DNA of 40,307 bases from Polynucleobacter sp. Latsch14-2 (GTDB taxonomy: Bacteria; Pseudomonadota; Gammaproteobacteria; Burkholderiales; Burkholderiaceae): NCBI RefSeq assembly GCF_018881925.1, contig NZ_JACVPL010000014.1, forward strand, positions 1 to 40,307, written 5' to 3'. The position numbers were made by a program, and so were the translations under genes. A model generated the notes under the pieces. That model saw only the letters and a list, made by a program, of their open reading frames with translations, was not told the origin of the DNA and did no database searches. Of this stretch, positions 8,574 through 16,767 are shown piece after piece (the stretch's first letter is position 1; each line of letters opens with the position of its first letter).

Positions 8574-10276
8574 TGGCTAAGGTTAGTCGTCAAGCCTATG
8601 CAGAGATGTTTGGGCCCACTACTGGTGATCGCCTGAGGCTGGCTGATACCGGCCTCATGATTGAGGTTGAAAAAGATTTCACCGTTTATGGTGAGGAAGT
8701 GAAGTTTGGTGGCGGCAAAGTGATTCGTGATGGTATGGGTCAAAGTCAACGCGAATCAAAAGACTGTGCTGATACTGTGATCACTAATGCTGTGATCATT
8801 GACCATTGGGGAATCGTTAAGGCTGATATTTCGATTAAAAATGGGCGCATTTCAAATATTGGTAAAGCAGGCAATCCCGACATTCAGCCTGGTATTACTT
8901 CTGTTATTGGTCCTGGTACTGAAATCATTGCGGGTGAGGGGATGATTGTGACTGCGGGTGGAATAGATACGCATATCCACTTCATATGCCCGCAGCAAAT
9001 TGAAGAAGCATTAATGTCTGGCGTGACCACTATGATTGGTGGTGGCACTGGGCCTGCAACAGGAACTTTTGCAACGACTTGCACTCCTGGTCCTTGGCAT
9101 ATTCAGAGAATGTTGCAATCTATTGATGCTTATCCAATGAATATTGGTTTGCTAGGCAAGGGCAATGCAAGTTTGCCGGGTGGATTGCGTGAACAAGTGG
9201 ACGCTGGGGCAATTGGACTGAAGTTGCATGAAGACTGGGGCACCACTCCTGCCGCAATCGATTGTTGTTTAGGTGTGGCTGACGATACAGACACCCAAGT
9301 GGCCATTCATACAGATACTCTGAATGAATCCGGTTTTGTTGAAACAACCTTGGCAGCCTTTAAAGGTAGAACCATTCACACTTACCATACCGAGGGTGCT
9401 GGAGGTGGTCATGCCCCAGACATTATTCGCGCTTGCGGGGAATCCAATGTCTTGCCATCCTCAACTAACCCCACCAGACCATTTACGGTTAATACATTAG
9501 ATGAGCATTTGGATATGCTGATGGTATGCCATCATCTTGATGCATCTATCGCTGAAGATATTGCCTTTGCAGAATCGCGCATTCGTCGTGAAACAATCGC
9601 TGCTGAGGATATCTTGCATGACTTAGGCGCATTCTCGATGCTTTCATCAGATTCTCAAGCGATGGGTCGTGTGGGTGAAGTGATTATTCGTACCTGGCAA
9701 ACTGCTGACAAGATGAAAGTACAGCGTGGTTTGCTTCCGGGTGATACAACCCGTCACGATAACTTCCGAGTCAAGCGTTACATCTCTAAGTACACCATTA
9801 ATCCTGCCATTACCCATGGCATTTCTCATGTTGTTGGATCTATTGAGGTGGGTAAGTATGCGGATTTAGTATTTTGGAAGCCTGCCTTCTTCGGCGTGAA
9901 ACCTTCGTTGATACTAAAAGGAGGATCTATTGCGGCAGCGGCTATGGGCGATCCAAATGCATCTATTCCAACGCCGCAGCCCGTTCATTACCGCAATATG
10001 TTTGCGGGCATAGGCCAGGGGATTCGTCATAGTTCGTTAACTTTTATTTCTCAATCGGCTATGAATGCCAATATTCGCGATGCTTACGGATTAGAGAAGC
10101 AAGTTGAGGTGGTAAAGAATTGTCGATCTATCACCAAGGCAGATATGGTCCACAACGATTGGCAGCCAAATATCTCCGTAGATCCAGAAACCTACCAAGT
10201 GATAGCAAATGGCGAACTATTAACTTGTGAGCCAGCAAAAGTATTACCAATGGCTCAACGATATTTCTTATTCTAG
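8573..10276 (+). CDS. ureC: Urease alpha subunit UreC (catalytic)
   Basis: Catalytic subunit hydrolysing urea to ammonia and carbamate at a di-nickel centre. The 567-aa protein aligns with the classical Klebsiella numbering without gaps at the active site: His134 and His136 (THIHF), carbamylated Lys217 and His219 (GLKLHEDWG), His246 (AIHTDTLNE), His272 ([12 protein letters not shown]), the mobile-flap Cys319-His320 (MVCHHLD) and Asp360 (SSDSQAMGR). All metal and catalytic residues are present, so the enzyme should be active once loaded with nickel. Confidence 0.98.
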   Translation: MAKVSRQAYAEMFGPTTGDRLRLADTGLMIEVEKDFTVYGEEVKFGGGKVIRDGMGQSQRESKDCADTVITNAVIIDHWGIVKADISIKNGRISNIGKAGNPDIQPGITSVIGPGTEIIAGEGMIVTAGGIDTHIHFICPQQIEEALMSGVTTMIGGGTGPATGTFATTCTPGPWHIQRMLQSIDAYPMNIGLLGKGNASLPGGLREQVDAGAIGLKLHEDWGTTPAAIDCCLGVADDTDTQVAIHTDTLNESGFVETTLAAFKGRTIHTYHTEGAGGGHAPDIIRACGESNVLPSSTNPTRPFTVNTLDEHLDMLMVCHHLDASIAEDIAFAESRIRRETIAAEDILHDLGAFSMLSSDSQAMGRVGEVIIRTWQTADKMKVQRGLLPGDTTRHDNFRVKRYISKYTINPAITHGISHVVGSIEVGKYADLVFWKPAFFGVKPSLILKGGSIAAAAMGDPNASIPTPQPVHYRNMFAGIGQGIRHSSLTFISQSAMNANIRDAYGLEKQVEVVKNCRSITKADMVHNDWQPNISVDPETYQVIANGELLTCEPAKVLPMAQRYFLF

Positions 10277-10284
10277 GAAAAATA

Positions 10285-10881
10285 ATGTCAGAACCAATCC
10301 GCGTTGAGAAAATTATCCCCAAAGGACAGGGCTTAGCCAAGGCAGTCATTGCTAGAGCACTCGAACTAAAGTTGCCATTTGAGGTACGCAATAAAAGCCG
10401 TTTTTCAGAAATGCTTTCCGATGGTCGTGAGGTACACTTTTTTCTACCTAGAGGTAATGTGCTTGTCGATGGGGATATTTTAGTTGCAGATGATGGCTCA
10501 ATGATTAAAGTTTCTGCTGCTAATCAGCAGGTAGTTACGATCGCCTCTAACGACGCCCATCAGTTAATGAAGGCGGCATATCACCTTGGAAATCGCCATA
10601 TCCCAACTCAACTCGGCAAAGGTTTTTTACGCATTGAACCTGACTCAGTGCTTGAGGTAATGATTGGGCATTTGGGCTTAGAGGCTATACATGAATTGGC
10701 GCCATTTGAGCCTGAAACTGGGGCTTATGGCGGAGGGCATCGACATAGTCATGCCGAGACATTTGATAGTGACTATGCCTTAGCTCAAAAAGTGTATGCC
10801 GAACATGAGAAGCCACATGTTCATGGACCCGGTTGCTCCCACCATCATCACGCTGATCATGACCATTCACATGAGCATTGA
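10285..10881 (+). CDS. ureE: Urease nickel-binding chaperone UreE
   Basis: Nickel metallochaperone, 198 aa. The N-terminal peptide-binding domain and the C-terminal metal-binding domain ([12 protein letters not shown], residues about 98-108) are visible. The tail from residue about 174 is very His-rich ([19 protein letters not shown]) and includes a Cys, a nickel-storage feature of the long form of UreE. The end of the gene overlaps the ureF start. Confidence 0.95.
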   Translation: MSEPIRVEKIIPKGQGLAKAVIARALELKLPFEVRNKSRFSEMLSDGREVHFFLPRGNVLVDGDILVADDGSMIKVSAANQQVVTIASNDAHQLMKAAYHLGNRHIPTQLGKGFLRIEPDSVLEVMIGHLGLEAIHELAPFEPETGAYGGGHRHSHAETFDSDYALAQKVYAEHEKPHVHGPGCSHHHHADHDHSHEH

Positions 10882-11563
10882 TCTAAACGAAATCACTGCA
10901 TTGATGCAGTTGGCATCACCAGCATTGCCGATCGGTGGATACAGCTATTCTCAGGGCTTAGAGGCCGCCATTGATTCCGGCATAGTAAACGATGCCTCTA
11001 CTGCAGAAACATGGATAAAAGATGTATTTCTAGGAGTCTTTGCTAGATCTGAAGCCCCACTTTGGCTTCTCAGTTACGAGACATGGGCTAAAAATGATGT
11101 TGATTCAGTTCATAATCTGAACGACTATTTCTTAGCCAGTCGCGAAACCTCAGAGCTCAGATCAGAAACTGAGCAGATGGGTTGGTCTTTATTGCAAATT
11201 GCTCAGTCTTTGGGTTGGGGTGGTGAATGCCTCACTCAATTATCTGCAATCAAACCTTTATCATTGTTGACGGCCCATAGCTATGCATCTTTTTATCTCA
11301 ATATACAGGCAAAAAACGGGCTTGCAGCTTATGCATTTTCTTGGATAGAGAATCAAGTTGCCGCTTCTTTGAAAGCAATTCCATTAGGTCAGGTTGCGGG
11401 ACAACAAGCTTTAACAAAGATCCGCTTGCTTGTGCCTGAAATGGTTCATGAGGCAGAACAAAGGGCAAATTCAGGATTATCAATGGTGGATAATTTTTCA
11501 CCCATGTTGGCAATCCTATCTTCAAGACATGAGACGCAGTACTCTCGATTATTCCGTTCGTAA
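10871..11563 (+). CDS. ureF: Urease accessory protein UreF
   Basis: UreF gates UreG GTPase activity in the nickel-insertion complex. The product shows [21 protein letters not shown] and the C-terminal [15 protein letters not shown] chose ATG 10871 ([12 protein letters not shown]), giving 230 aa, the usual length; an in-frame ATG at 10859 and a longer frame from 10796 would run deep into the ureE His-tail codons. With 10871 the overlap is 11 bases. Confidence 0.92.
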   Translation: MSIDLNEITALMQLASPALPIGGYSYSQGLEAAIDSGIVNDASTAETWIKDVFLGVFARSEAPLWLLSYETWAKNDVDSVHNLNDYFLASRETSELRSETEQMGWSLLQIAQSLGWGGECLTQLSAIKPLSLLTAHSYASFYLNIQAKNGLAAYAFSWIENQVAASLKAIPLGQVAGQQALTKIRLLVPEMVHEAEQRANSGLSMVDNFSPMLAILSSRHETQYSRLFRS

Positions 11564-11574
11564 AAAAAGAAATT

Positions 11575-12195
11575 ATGAGAACTAAAAAAAATCCTCCCTT
11601 AAGAGTTGGCATTGGCGGCCCTGTTGGTTCAGGTAAGACAACTTTGCTTGAGATGCTTTGTAAAGCAATGCGTGCTAAATATGACTTAGTGGTCATTACC
11701 AATGATATTTACACTAAAGAAGATCAACGCTTGCTTACTGTTGCCGGTGCACTAGAGCCAGAGCGAATCATGGGGGTAGAGACGGGTGGATGCCCACATA
11801 CCGCTATTCGAGAAGATGCTTCAATTAATTTAGAAGCAGTAGATCGCATGCAAAAGCAGTTTCCTGACGTTGATATTATCTTTATAGAATCAGGTGGCGA
11901 TAATTTAGCAGCAACCTTTAGTCCAGAACTTTCCGATCTGACGATTTATGTAATTGATGTTGCTGGAGGGGAGAAAATTCCTCGTAAGGGCGGTCCTGGA
12001 ATTACTCGTTCTGATTTATTAGTGATTAATAAAACTGACCTTGCGCCATACGTTGGGGCTTCACTTCCAATCATGGAATCAGATGCTAAAAAGATGCGAG
12101 GTGAAAGACCCTTCATCATGGGCAGCGTTAAATTAGGTGATGGATTAAATGAAATTATTAAATTCCTTGAGCAAAAAGGCTTGCTTGTTAGTTAA
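11575..12195 (+). CDS. ureG: Urease accessory GTPase UreG
   Basis: SIMIBI-class GTPase delivering nickel to urease, 206 aa. P-loop [10 protein letters not shown] is at residues 14-23, the metal-binding Cys-Pro-His at 73-75 ([13 protein letters not shown]), then [15 protein letters not shown] and the base-recognition NKTD. It is the last urea gene; copy B of the dusA-like junction begins about 30 bases later, so the cluster ends close to the unit boundary. Confidence 0.96.
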   Translation: MRTKKNPPLRVGIGGPVGSGKTTLLEMLCKAMRAKYDLVVITNDIYTKEDQRLLTVAGALEPERIMGVETGGCPHTAIREDASINLEAVDRMQKQFPDVDIIFIESGGDNLAATFSPELSDLTIYVIDVAGGEKIPRKGGPGITRSDLLVINKTDLAPYVGASLPIMESDAKKMRGERPFIMGSVKLGDGLNEIIKFLEQKGLLVS

Positions 12196-12265
12196 TTAAT
12201 AAAGTCGATAGTCTCAACTTTTTTAAAACAAACTAAAATAATCAGTAATAAATTATTGATAAAAA

Positions 12266-12340
12266 GTGTCTGTGGAAAACAAGAAAAAGAAGAGATTGTG
12301 CACTGCACCAATGATGGATGGGGGCGATATAGCCATCTGA
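12266..12340 (+). pseudogene. dusA 5'-end remnant (24-codon mini-ORF), copy B
   Basis: GTG at 12266 opens MSVENKKKKRLCTAPMM, differing from the intact DusA N terminus at one residue (Ser for Pro at position 2). It then reads DGGDIAI and stops at TGA 12338-12340. The length and break point equal those of the mini-ORF in copy A, so both copies probably arose by the same site-specific event. Confidence 0.7.
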
Positions 12341-12375
12341 GCCATATAGATCAAGGCTCTAACTTTTTAAAAACC

Positions 12376-12397
12376 AATTTAGGACAAATTTAGGACA
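12376..12397 (+). repeat. 11-bp tandem repeat AATTTAGGACA x2, copy B
   Basis: Two perfect abutting units, 12376-12386 and 12387-12397, about 58 bases past the core, the same distance as in copy A. Candidate recombinase arm sites (inference). Confidence 0.55.
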
Positions 12398-12521
12398 AAA
12401 ATTTAATGCCATATTTTGGTGAAAAATGTCTTATATCTAAGCGCCATATGAAATTTTTATCAAACTAGCCAGGGCGGTTATCGGCCATTAAGGGGCTCTA
12501 TTGGTTAAGAGTGTATTTATG

Positions 12522-12547
12522 AAAAAGCCACTCATTGAGTGGCTTTG
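12522..12547 (-). terminator. Rho-independent terminator of the alpha/beta hydrolase gene
   Basis: AAAGCCACTC pairs with GAGTGGCTTT. Read on the minus strand the stem is followed by a run of T (TTTTTC), 26 bases past the stop of the minus-strand gene at 12573. The rest of 12401-12521 holds no gene that I can support. Confidence 0.75.
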
Positions 12548-12572
12548 GGGTAGGTAATGCATGCCTAGTTGG

Positions 12573-13526
12573 TTAGTCTTTTTGTAGGAATATATTCACA
12601 GTTTCAGAAAGCTTCTTATAACTTTGGAATAAGAATGCATGACCACCTTCATAAAAAGCCAACCAAGCAAAAGGAATTTGATCGGCAATAACAACCGAGT
12701 TTTTAGGATTGTCGATGATGTCTTCACGACCGTCTGCAACTAGCACTGGCACCTTAATGTTCTTTAAATCCTTGTAATTCTGATTATCGGCATTCCAAAG
12801 GGTTATTCGAGCACGAACTTGGCGCTCCTTGGTTTCTTTAGAGACGATGAAATCATCAGGGATGGCTCCTGCGGCTTTTGCCGCCATAAACCTTTCATAT
12901 ACAACCTTGGCAGCCGCTTTACCTTCTGGCGTAATTGGGAACAATAACTCGAAGTTCTCCATCGGGGATAGACTTGGATTATTTAGCTCCTCCCCAACCT
13001 TTTTAGAAATGGCAATCTGATATTTTCCGCCTGGATTTGGGGCGCATAGAATGGCTTTACTAACTAAATCTGGGTGTCTGATGACAAGCTGTTGTCCAAT
13101 TCGTGCACCCATTGACCATGAGAATACGTTTACTTTTTTGAAGCCCAGTGCCTTTACTAAACCTGCGGCATCATCTGCCATCTGAGGAATAGTTGTATTG
13201 TTTTCTTTGGTATCAGTAGACAGTCCAGCGCCGCGATTATCAAAAATGATGAGTTGATTATTCTTTGCCAACTCCTCAAGAAGAACGGGGTCCCAGGCGC
13301 TCATGGTGGCTGCATAACCCATAATTAGAATCATAGGATCGCCCTTACCTTTTAGGTAGTAGGCTAATTTCACATCACCAACCTGAGCATATTTAACTTC
13401 AGGCTTTTCTTGAGCTTGCGCTGAGATATTCAGGCTTAAAGAAATAAAAAGGGTGGCAATCGTTAGGTAAACACCTCGCATCCAAGCGGTGTTGAAAAAG
13501 CTTACGGTGTTATTAAAATGCATCAT
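12573..13526 (-). CDS. Exported alpha/beta hydrolase
   Basis: A 317-aa protein with a signal sequence (hydrophobic residues about 18-36, cleavage near AQAQE) and an alpha/beta-hydrolase fold. Visible elements: oxyanion-loop region ILIMGYAATMSAWD (67-79), IIFDNRGAGLS, nucleophile elbow SWSMG with Ser138, the acid in DGREDII (Asp269 likely) and catalytic His296 in GGHAF. The elbow has Ser where the usual G-x-S-x-G has its first Gly. A start at Met16 is also possible. Substrate unknown. It is the only minus-strand gene in the second unit, divergent from the decarboxylase. Confidence 0.85.
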   Translation of the reverse strand: MMHFNNTVSFFNTAWMRGVYLTIATLFISLSLNISAQAQEKPEVKYAQVGDVKLAYYLKGKGDPMILIMGYAATMSAWDPVLLEELAKNNQLIIFDNRGAGLSTDTKENNTTIPQMADDAAGLVKALGFKKVNVFSWSMGARIGQQLVIRHPDLVSKAILCAPNPGGKYQIAISKKVGEELNNPSLSPMENFELLFPITPEGKAAAKVVYERFMAAKAAGAIPDDFIVSKETKERQVRARITLWNADNQNYKDLKNIKVPVLVADGREDIIDNPKNSVVIADQIPFAWLAFYEGGHAFLFQSYKKLSETVNIFLQKD

Positions 13527-13702
13527 AAGTCCCTAGTTAGGATTGGTTGGTGTAATTTGGCATATTAGCATTCCAAGTAAGCTAAAAAATGCCTTAGTTT
13601 TCAGTCTTCATTAGGGGTTGCTTTCGGCCAATAAGAGACTTTTTGGATTAATTGCTTGCTCCCTTAAAATACCCAAATATCTTTAAATTATTGGGAAGAT
13701 TC
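13527..13702. promoter_or_regulatory. Divergent intergenic region
   Basis: About 175 bases between the hydrolase start (minus) and the decarboxylase start (plus). It must hold both promoters, but I could not pick convincing -35/-10 pairs. A GGGAAG ribosome-binding candidate at 13693-13698 supports the downstream start at 13703. Confidence 0.35.
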
Positions 13703-15385
13703 ATGGCATCCACCACGTTTACAGTCGCTGAATATGTCGTTAATCGTTTAGCGGATTTGGGTATCGATCGAGTTTTTGGCGTACCTGGCGACTATTCTTT
13801 TCCCTTTGATGATGCAATTGAATCTTGTGATCGACTTCAGTGGATTGTGTGCGCCAATGAATTAAATGCTGCCTATGCTGCCGATGGTTATGCTCGGATT
13901 AATGGCGTATCCATTTTGTCGACTACCTATGGGGTGGGCGAGCTCAGTGCTCTTAATGGGGTAATGGGGGCTAAAGCGCAGCGCCTTCCAGTCTTTCATA
14001 TTGTTGGGGCGCCTAGTACGCAAATTCAACGACAGGGGCTTATTACCCATCACACCTTGGGTGATGGTGTCTTCAATAACTTTAAGGCGGCATCGGAATC
14101 GGCCTGTTGTGTATCGTCTAATTTAACGCCAGACAACGTTGTTGATGAGATGGAGAGAGTGATTCGCGAGGCTTTGCGATTAAGTGCGCCAGCGTATATA
14201 TCAGTGCCCATGGACTTGGGCAGAATGCCGATCATTGGTAATCCCGTAAAAGGCGTCCCTCTAGGCAAGATTAAAAGGGCTCAAAGTGATCCGGACTCAT
14301 TAGAGGCGGCGCTTGATTTTGTCATTGAGAAAATACAGACAAGTAAAAACACTGTAGCCTTGCCAACCCAGTTTGTTGCAAATTATGGTTTATTAAGCGC
14401 TCTACTTAGTTTCTTAGAGAAGTCCCGCATCCCTTTTGCAACTACACCAATGGATAAGGGTGTTATTTCAGAGTCCCATCCTAGCTACTTGGGGATCTAT
14501 AGTGGAATGGGCTCAAGTCCAGCCAATTTAAAAGGGATTATTGAGGGTGCAGATCTTGTATTGGATATTGGCGGCGTAGTTTTTGAGGATTTCAACACTA
14601 CGTTTTGGACTGACAATATTGCTGCTTCAAAGATGATCACTTTAGGTGATCAATTTGTTCGAATGGGTAATACTATTTTTACTGGCGTTATGTTGGGTGA
14701 TATGCTTGATGGCCTAGTTAAGAAAGTTGGCTCCAGCTCTGTATTTGGCAAGAGTTCACAGTCGGTTATGCCTTTAGTGGGAGCCCCCACAGATCCAACC
14801 TCATCGGATAATTTTTATCCGCGCCTGCAAAAAATTCTGAAGTCAGGTGACGTATTAGTTGTGGAAACGGGCACATGCGTTATGCATGCCACCCCGATGC
14901 TATTGCCTGAAGGTGTTGGCTTCCAAACTCAGACTTTATGGGGCTCGATTGGTTGGGCAACACCAGCTGCAGAAGGTATTTGCATGGCCAATAAAAAGGG
15001 CAGAACCATTCTAGTAACGGGGGATGGGTCTCATCAGTTAACAGCCAATGAAATAGGAGTGATGGGGCGCTTCGGCATTAAACCTATCATTTTTGTGCTC
15101 AATAACAATATTTTTGGCGTTGAGAATGTGCTCAGTGAAGTGGGACCTTCATACGATGAGCTAGCTAAGTGGAATTACTACCAAATTCCAGGCGCAATGG
15201 GTTGCGATGATTGGTTTAGCGCAAGAGTTGCCACGGTGGCTGAGTTAGATGCAGCGATTGAAAAAGCTAATACATTTAATGGGGCATCTTATATAGAGGT
15301 AATGATTCCAGCATCCGAAAGCCAGCCAATACCACTACAAGTTCAAAATCAGATCTATAAAACCAATATTCCAGGAAAGGCATAA
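13703..15385 (+). CDS. Thiamine-diphosphate 2-keto-acid decarboxylase (pyruvate/indolepyruvate decarboxylase family)
   Basis: A 560-aa ThDP enzyme. The cofactor-activating Glu53 lies in NELNAAYAADGYAR, the HH pair at 116-117 (THHTLGDG) is the hallmark of pyruvate/indolepyruvate/phenylpyruvate decarboxylases, and the ThDP-Mg motif is GDGS at 440-443 with NN at about 467-468. The late EVGPSYDELAKWNY matches the segment following the catalytic Glu of this family. Predicted reaction: non-oxidative decarboxylation of a 2-oxo acid to an aldehyde; which acid cannot be told from motifs. ATG 13703 is preferred over an upstream TTG because of the GGGAAG site. The stop is two bases before the patatin gene. 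Confidence 0.88.
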   Translation: MASTTFTVAEYVVNRLADLGIDRVFGVPGDYSFPFDDAIESCDRLQWIVCANELNAAYAADGYARINGVSILSTTYGVGELSALNGVMGAKAQRLPVFHIVGAPSTQIQRQGLITHHTLGDGVFNNFKAASESACCVSSNLTPDNVVDEMERVIREALRLSAPAYISVPMDLGRMPIIGNPVKGVPLGKIKRAQSDPDSLEAALDFVIEKIQTSKNTVALPTQFVANYGLLSALLSFLEKSRIPFATTPMDKGVISESHPSYLGIYSGMGSSPANLKGIIEGADLVLDIGGVVFEDFNTTFWTDNIAASKMITLGDQFVRMGNTIFTGVMLGDMLDGLVKKVGSSSVFGKSSQSVMPLVGAPTDPTSSDNFYPRLQKILKSGDVLVVETGTCVMHATPMLLPEGVGFQTQTLWGSIGWATPAAEGICMANKKGRTILVTGDGSHQLTANEIGVMGRFGIKPIIFVLNNNIFGVENVLSEVGPSYDELAKWNYYQIPGAMGCDDWFSARVATVAELDAAIEKANTFNGASYIEVMIPASESQPIPLQVQNQIYKTNIPGKA

Positions 15386-15387
15386 GC

Positions 15388-16488
15388 ATGTCTAAATCAT
15401 CACGCCGTACCTTCTTAAAAACTTCTGCTGTTGGTGTAGTTAGTATTGCTGGTACACAGGCTTTTGCTCAAAACCAAAATCTTTCTCAGAAAACAATTGC
15501 TGAGGTTAAAAAATTAGAGGCAAAAGAAGTAGCGGCAACTACCGCCAATTGGCATGATGGTTTGGCTCATCCCATTCCCTATAAAAACCCGCCAGGCAAA
15601 GGCAAGGACAGGGCTATTGTTTTAGGTGGTGGCTCTGAATATATGAGCTCATTCTTGGTGGGCTACTTTCATGCGATGCTGACCAACGGCATTGATCTGC
15701 GTTTAGCTGATATTGTGGTTGGTACATCTGCTGGTGCGGTATTGGGTAGCGCTTTATTAGGAGGACGCCTAGACTTATTTTCTGCCGAATTTAATCTTTT
15801 AGCTGACTACCCTAAGATCATGGCAAAGCTAGTGCCAACTAAAAAGTTCTTGCCTAGCCAAGAACGGGTGATGAAGATGGGTATCGATGCTAAAGATGGA
15901 AGCCCGGTCACTATTCAGGCTATTGGGCACGCAGCAATGGCGGCAAAATCCATCCCTTCTGAGAAATTTCAAACTAATATCAAAGTGTTTTTGGGTGATA
16001 TGAAAAATATCCCCCCAAAAATGTATATCACTACGATTGATTGCTATACCGCTGAGCGCTTAGTAATTGCACCTGATTCTGGAGTCTCCGTCATTACCGC
16101 TTGTGCGGCGAGTGCATCTGCTCCAGGTGTAACGGGGCCGACCTGGGTAAAAGATCGTATCTGCATGGATGGCAGTATTGGCTCGACAGAAACCCACTGC
16201 GATATTGTGGCTGGCTCTAAGAGGGCGTTAGTCGTTGCTTTGGCGGACACAATTGAGCAAGAAAAAGAGGGGCTTCGTTTAAATCATTTGCCTAATACGA
16301 TTTTGCAGGAAGTAAAAGATTTAGAGGCTGGTGGAACAAAAACTAAGCTGGTGGTGGTCGGCATGCTGCCCGGTAGAAAAACCATGAGTGTTGTGGACCC
16401 TGAAATTATGGAGCCTGCTATTAAGTTTGGATATGAGCGAGGCATGCAAGACCTTCCAGAGATGAAACGTTTTTGGATGGCCGCTTAG
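15388..16488 (+). CDS. Tat-exported patatin-like phospholipase
   Basis: A 366-aa protein starting with a twin-arginine signal (SSRRTFLKTSAVGVVSI, cleavage near AFAQN). Patatin-domain signatures: glycine-rich oxyanion region LGGGSEYMSS (about 79-88), nucleophile GTSAG (112-116, Ser114) and the dyad Asp261 in MDGSIGS. Family members hydrolyse acyl lipids. It starts two bases after the decarboxylase stop with AGGAAAG upstream, so the two are co-transcribed. Tat export implies a folded periplasmic enzyme. The stop abuts the start of copy C at 16486-16488. Confidence 0.87.
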   Translation: MSKSSRRTFLKTSAVGVVSIAGTQAFAQNQNLSQKTIAEVKKLEAKEVAATTANWHDGLAHPIPYKNPPGKGKDRAIVLGGGSEYMSSFLVGYFHAMLTNGIDLRLADIVVGTSAGAVLGSALLGGRLDLFSAEFNLLADYPKIMAKLVPTKKFLPSQERVMKMGIDAKDGSPVTIQAIGHAAMAAKSIPSEKFQTNIKVFLGDMKNIPPKMYITTIDCYTAERLVIAPDSGVSVITACAASASAPGVTGPTWVKDRICMDGSIGSTETHCDIVAGSKRALVVALADTIEQEKEGLRLNHLPNTILQEVKDLEAGGTKTKLVVVGMLPGRKTMSVVDPEIMEPAIKFGYERGMQDLPEMKRFWMAA

Positions 16489-16767
16489 GTCGACAGCAGC
16501 CGCTTTAATGATCAAAAAAGTACGATGAATTTAGGACAAATTTAGGGCAAATTTCTCTGATAGTTTTTAGAAATGTTTAAATAATTAGTGTGGCTTGAGT
16601 TTTTCGTGAGACCTTTTGCTTTTAGCAGCCATTTCTCTTAAAAGCTCTAGACATCACGTTTTATTTGGCTTCTAGCCAAAACACACTAAAATAAACAGTA
16701 ATAAATTATTGATAAAAAGTGCCTGTGGAAAACAAGAAAAAGAAGAGATTGTGCACTGCACCAATGA
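16486..16767 (+). other. dusA att-like copy C (right boundary, leads into intact dusA)
   Basis: Starts at the patatin stop codon and matches copy A over its length: GTCGACAGCAGCCGCTTTAA, the AATTTAGG repeats, TCTCTGATAGTTTTTAGA, AATAATTAGTGT, TTGGCTTCTAGCCAAAACAC and CAGTAATAAATTATTGAT. After ATGATGGA (16760-16767) it continues into dusA (GTGGACAGACC), unlike A and B. A TTGGCT-TCT-AGCCAA inverted repeat lies at 16665-16679. TTGGCT (16665) and TAAAAT (16687) at 16-base spacing form a possible dusA promoter inside this block. Confidence 0.75.
16528..16549 (+). repeat. 11-bp tandem repeat AATTTAGGRCA x2, copy C
   Basis: Two units (AATTTAGGACA, AATTTAGGGCA), about 210 bases upstream of the core. 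Copy A has one unit at the equivalent site (161-171). Same orientation as the repeats past the cores in copies A and B. Confidence 0.55.

Larger units (their letters stand above)
12227..12400 (+). other. dusA att-like copy B (junction between the two units)
   Basis: From about 12227 the sequence matches copies A and C (ACTAAAATAATCAGTAATAAATTATTGAT). Through the dusA 5' codons it is almost identical to C (GAAAACAAGAAAAAG, AGATTGTGCACTGCACC) up to ATGATGGA at 12310-12317. After this it follows copy A instead (TGGGGGCGATATAGCCAT, GAGCCATA) and ends with the 11-bp repeats. Right-end character on one side and left-end character on the other is what a junction of two tandem elements should show. 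It lacks the longer upstream block that A and C share. Confidence 0.75.

Noticed and set aside
12481..13630. Two TCGGCCA-containing stretches (12481 and 13624) resembling each other
   Set aside because: Similarity covers only about 15 bases with mismatches; not enough to call a repeat.
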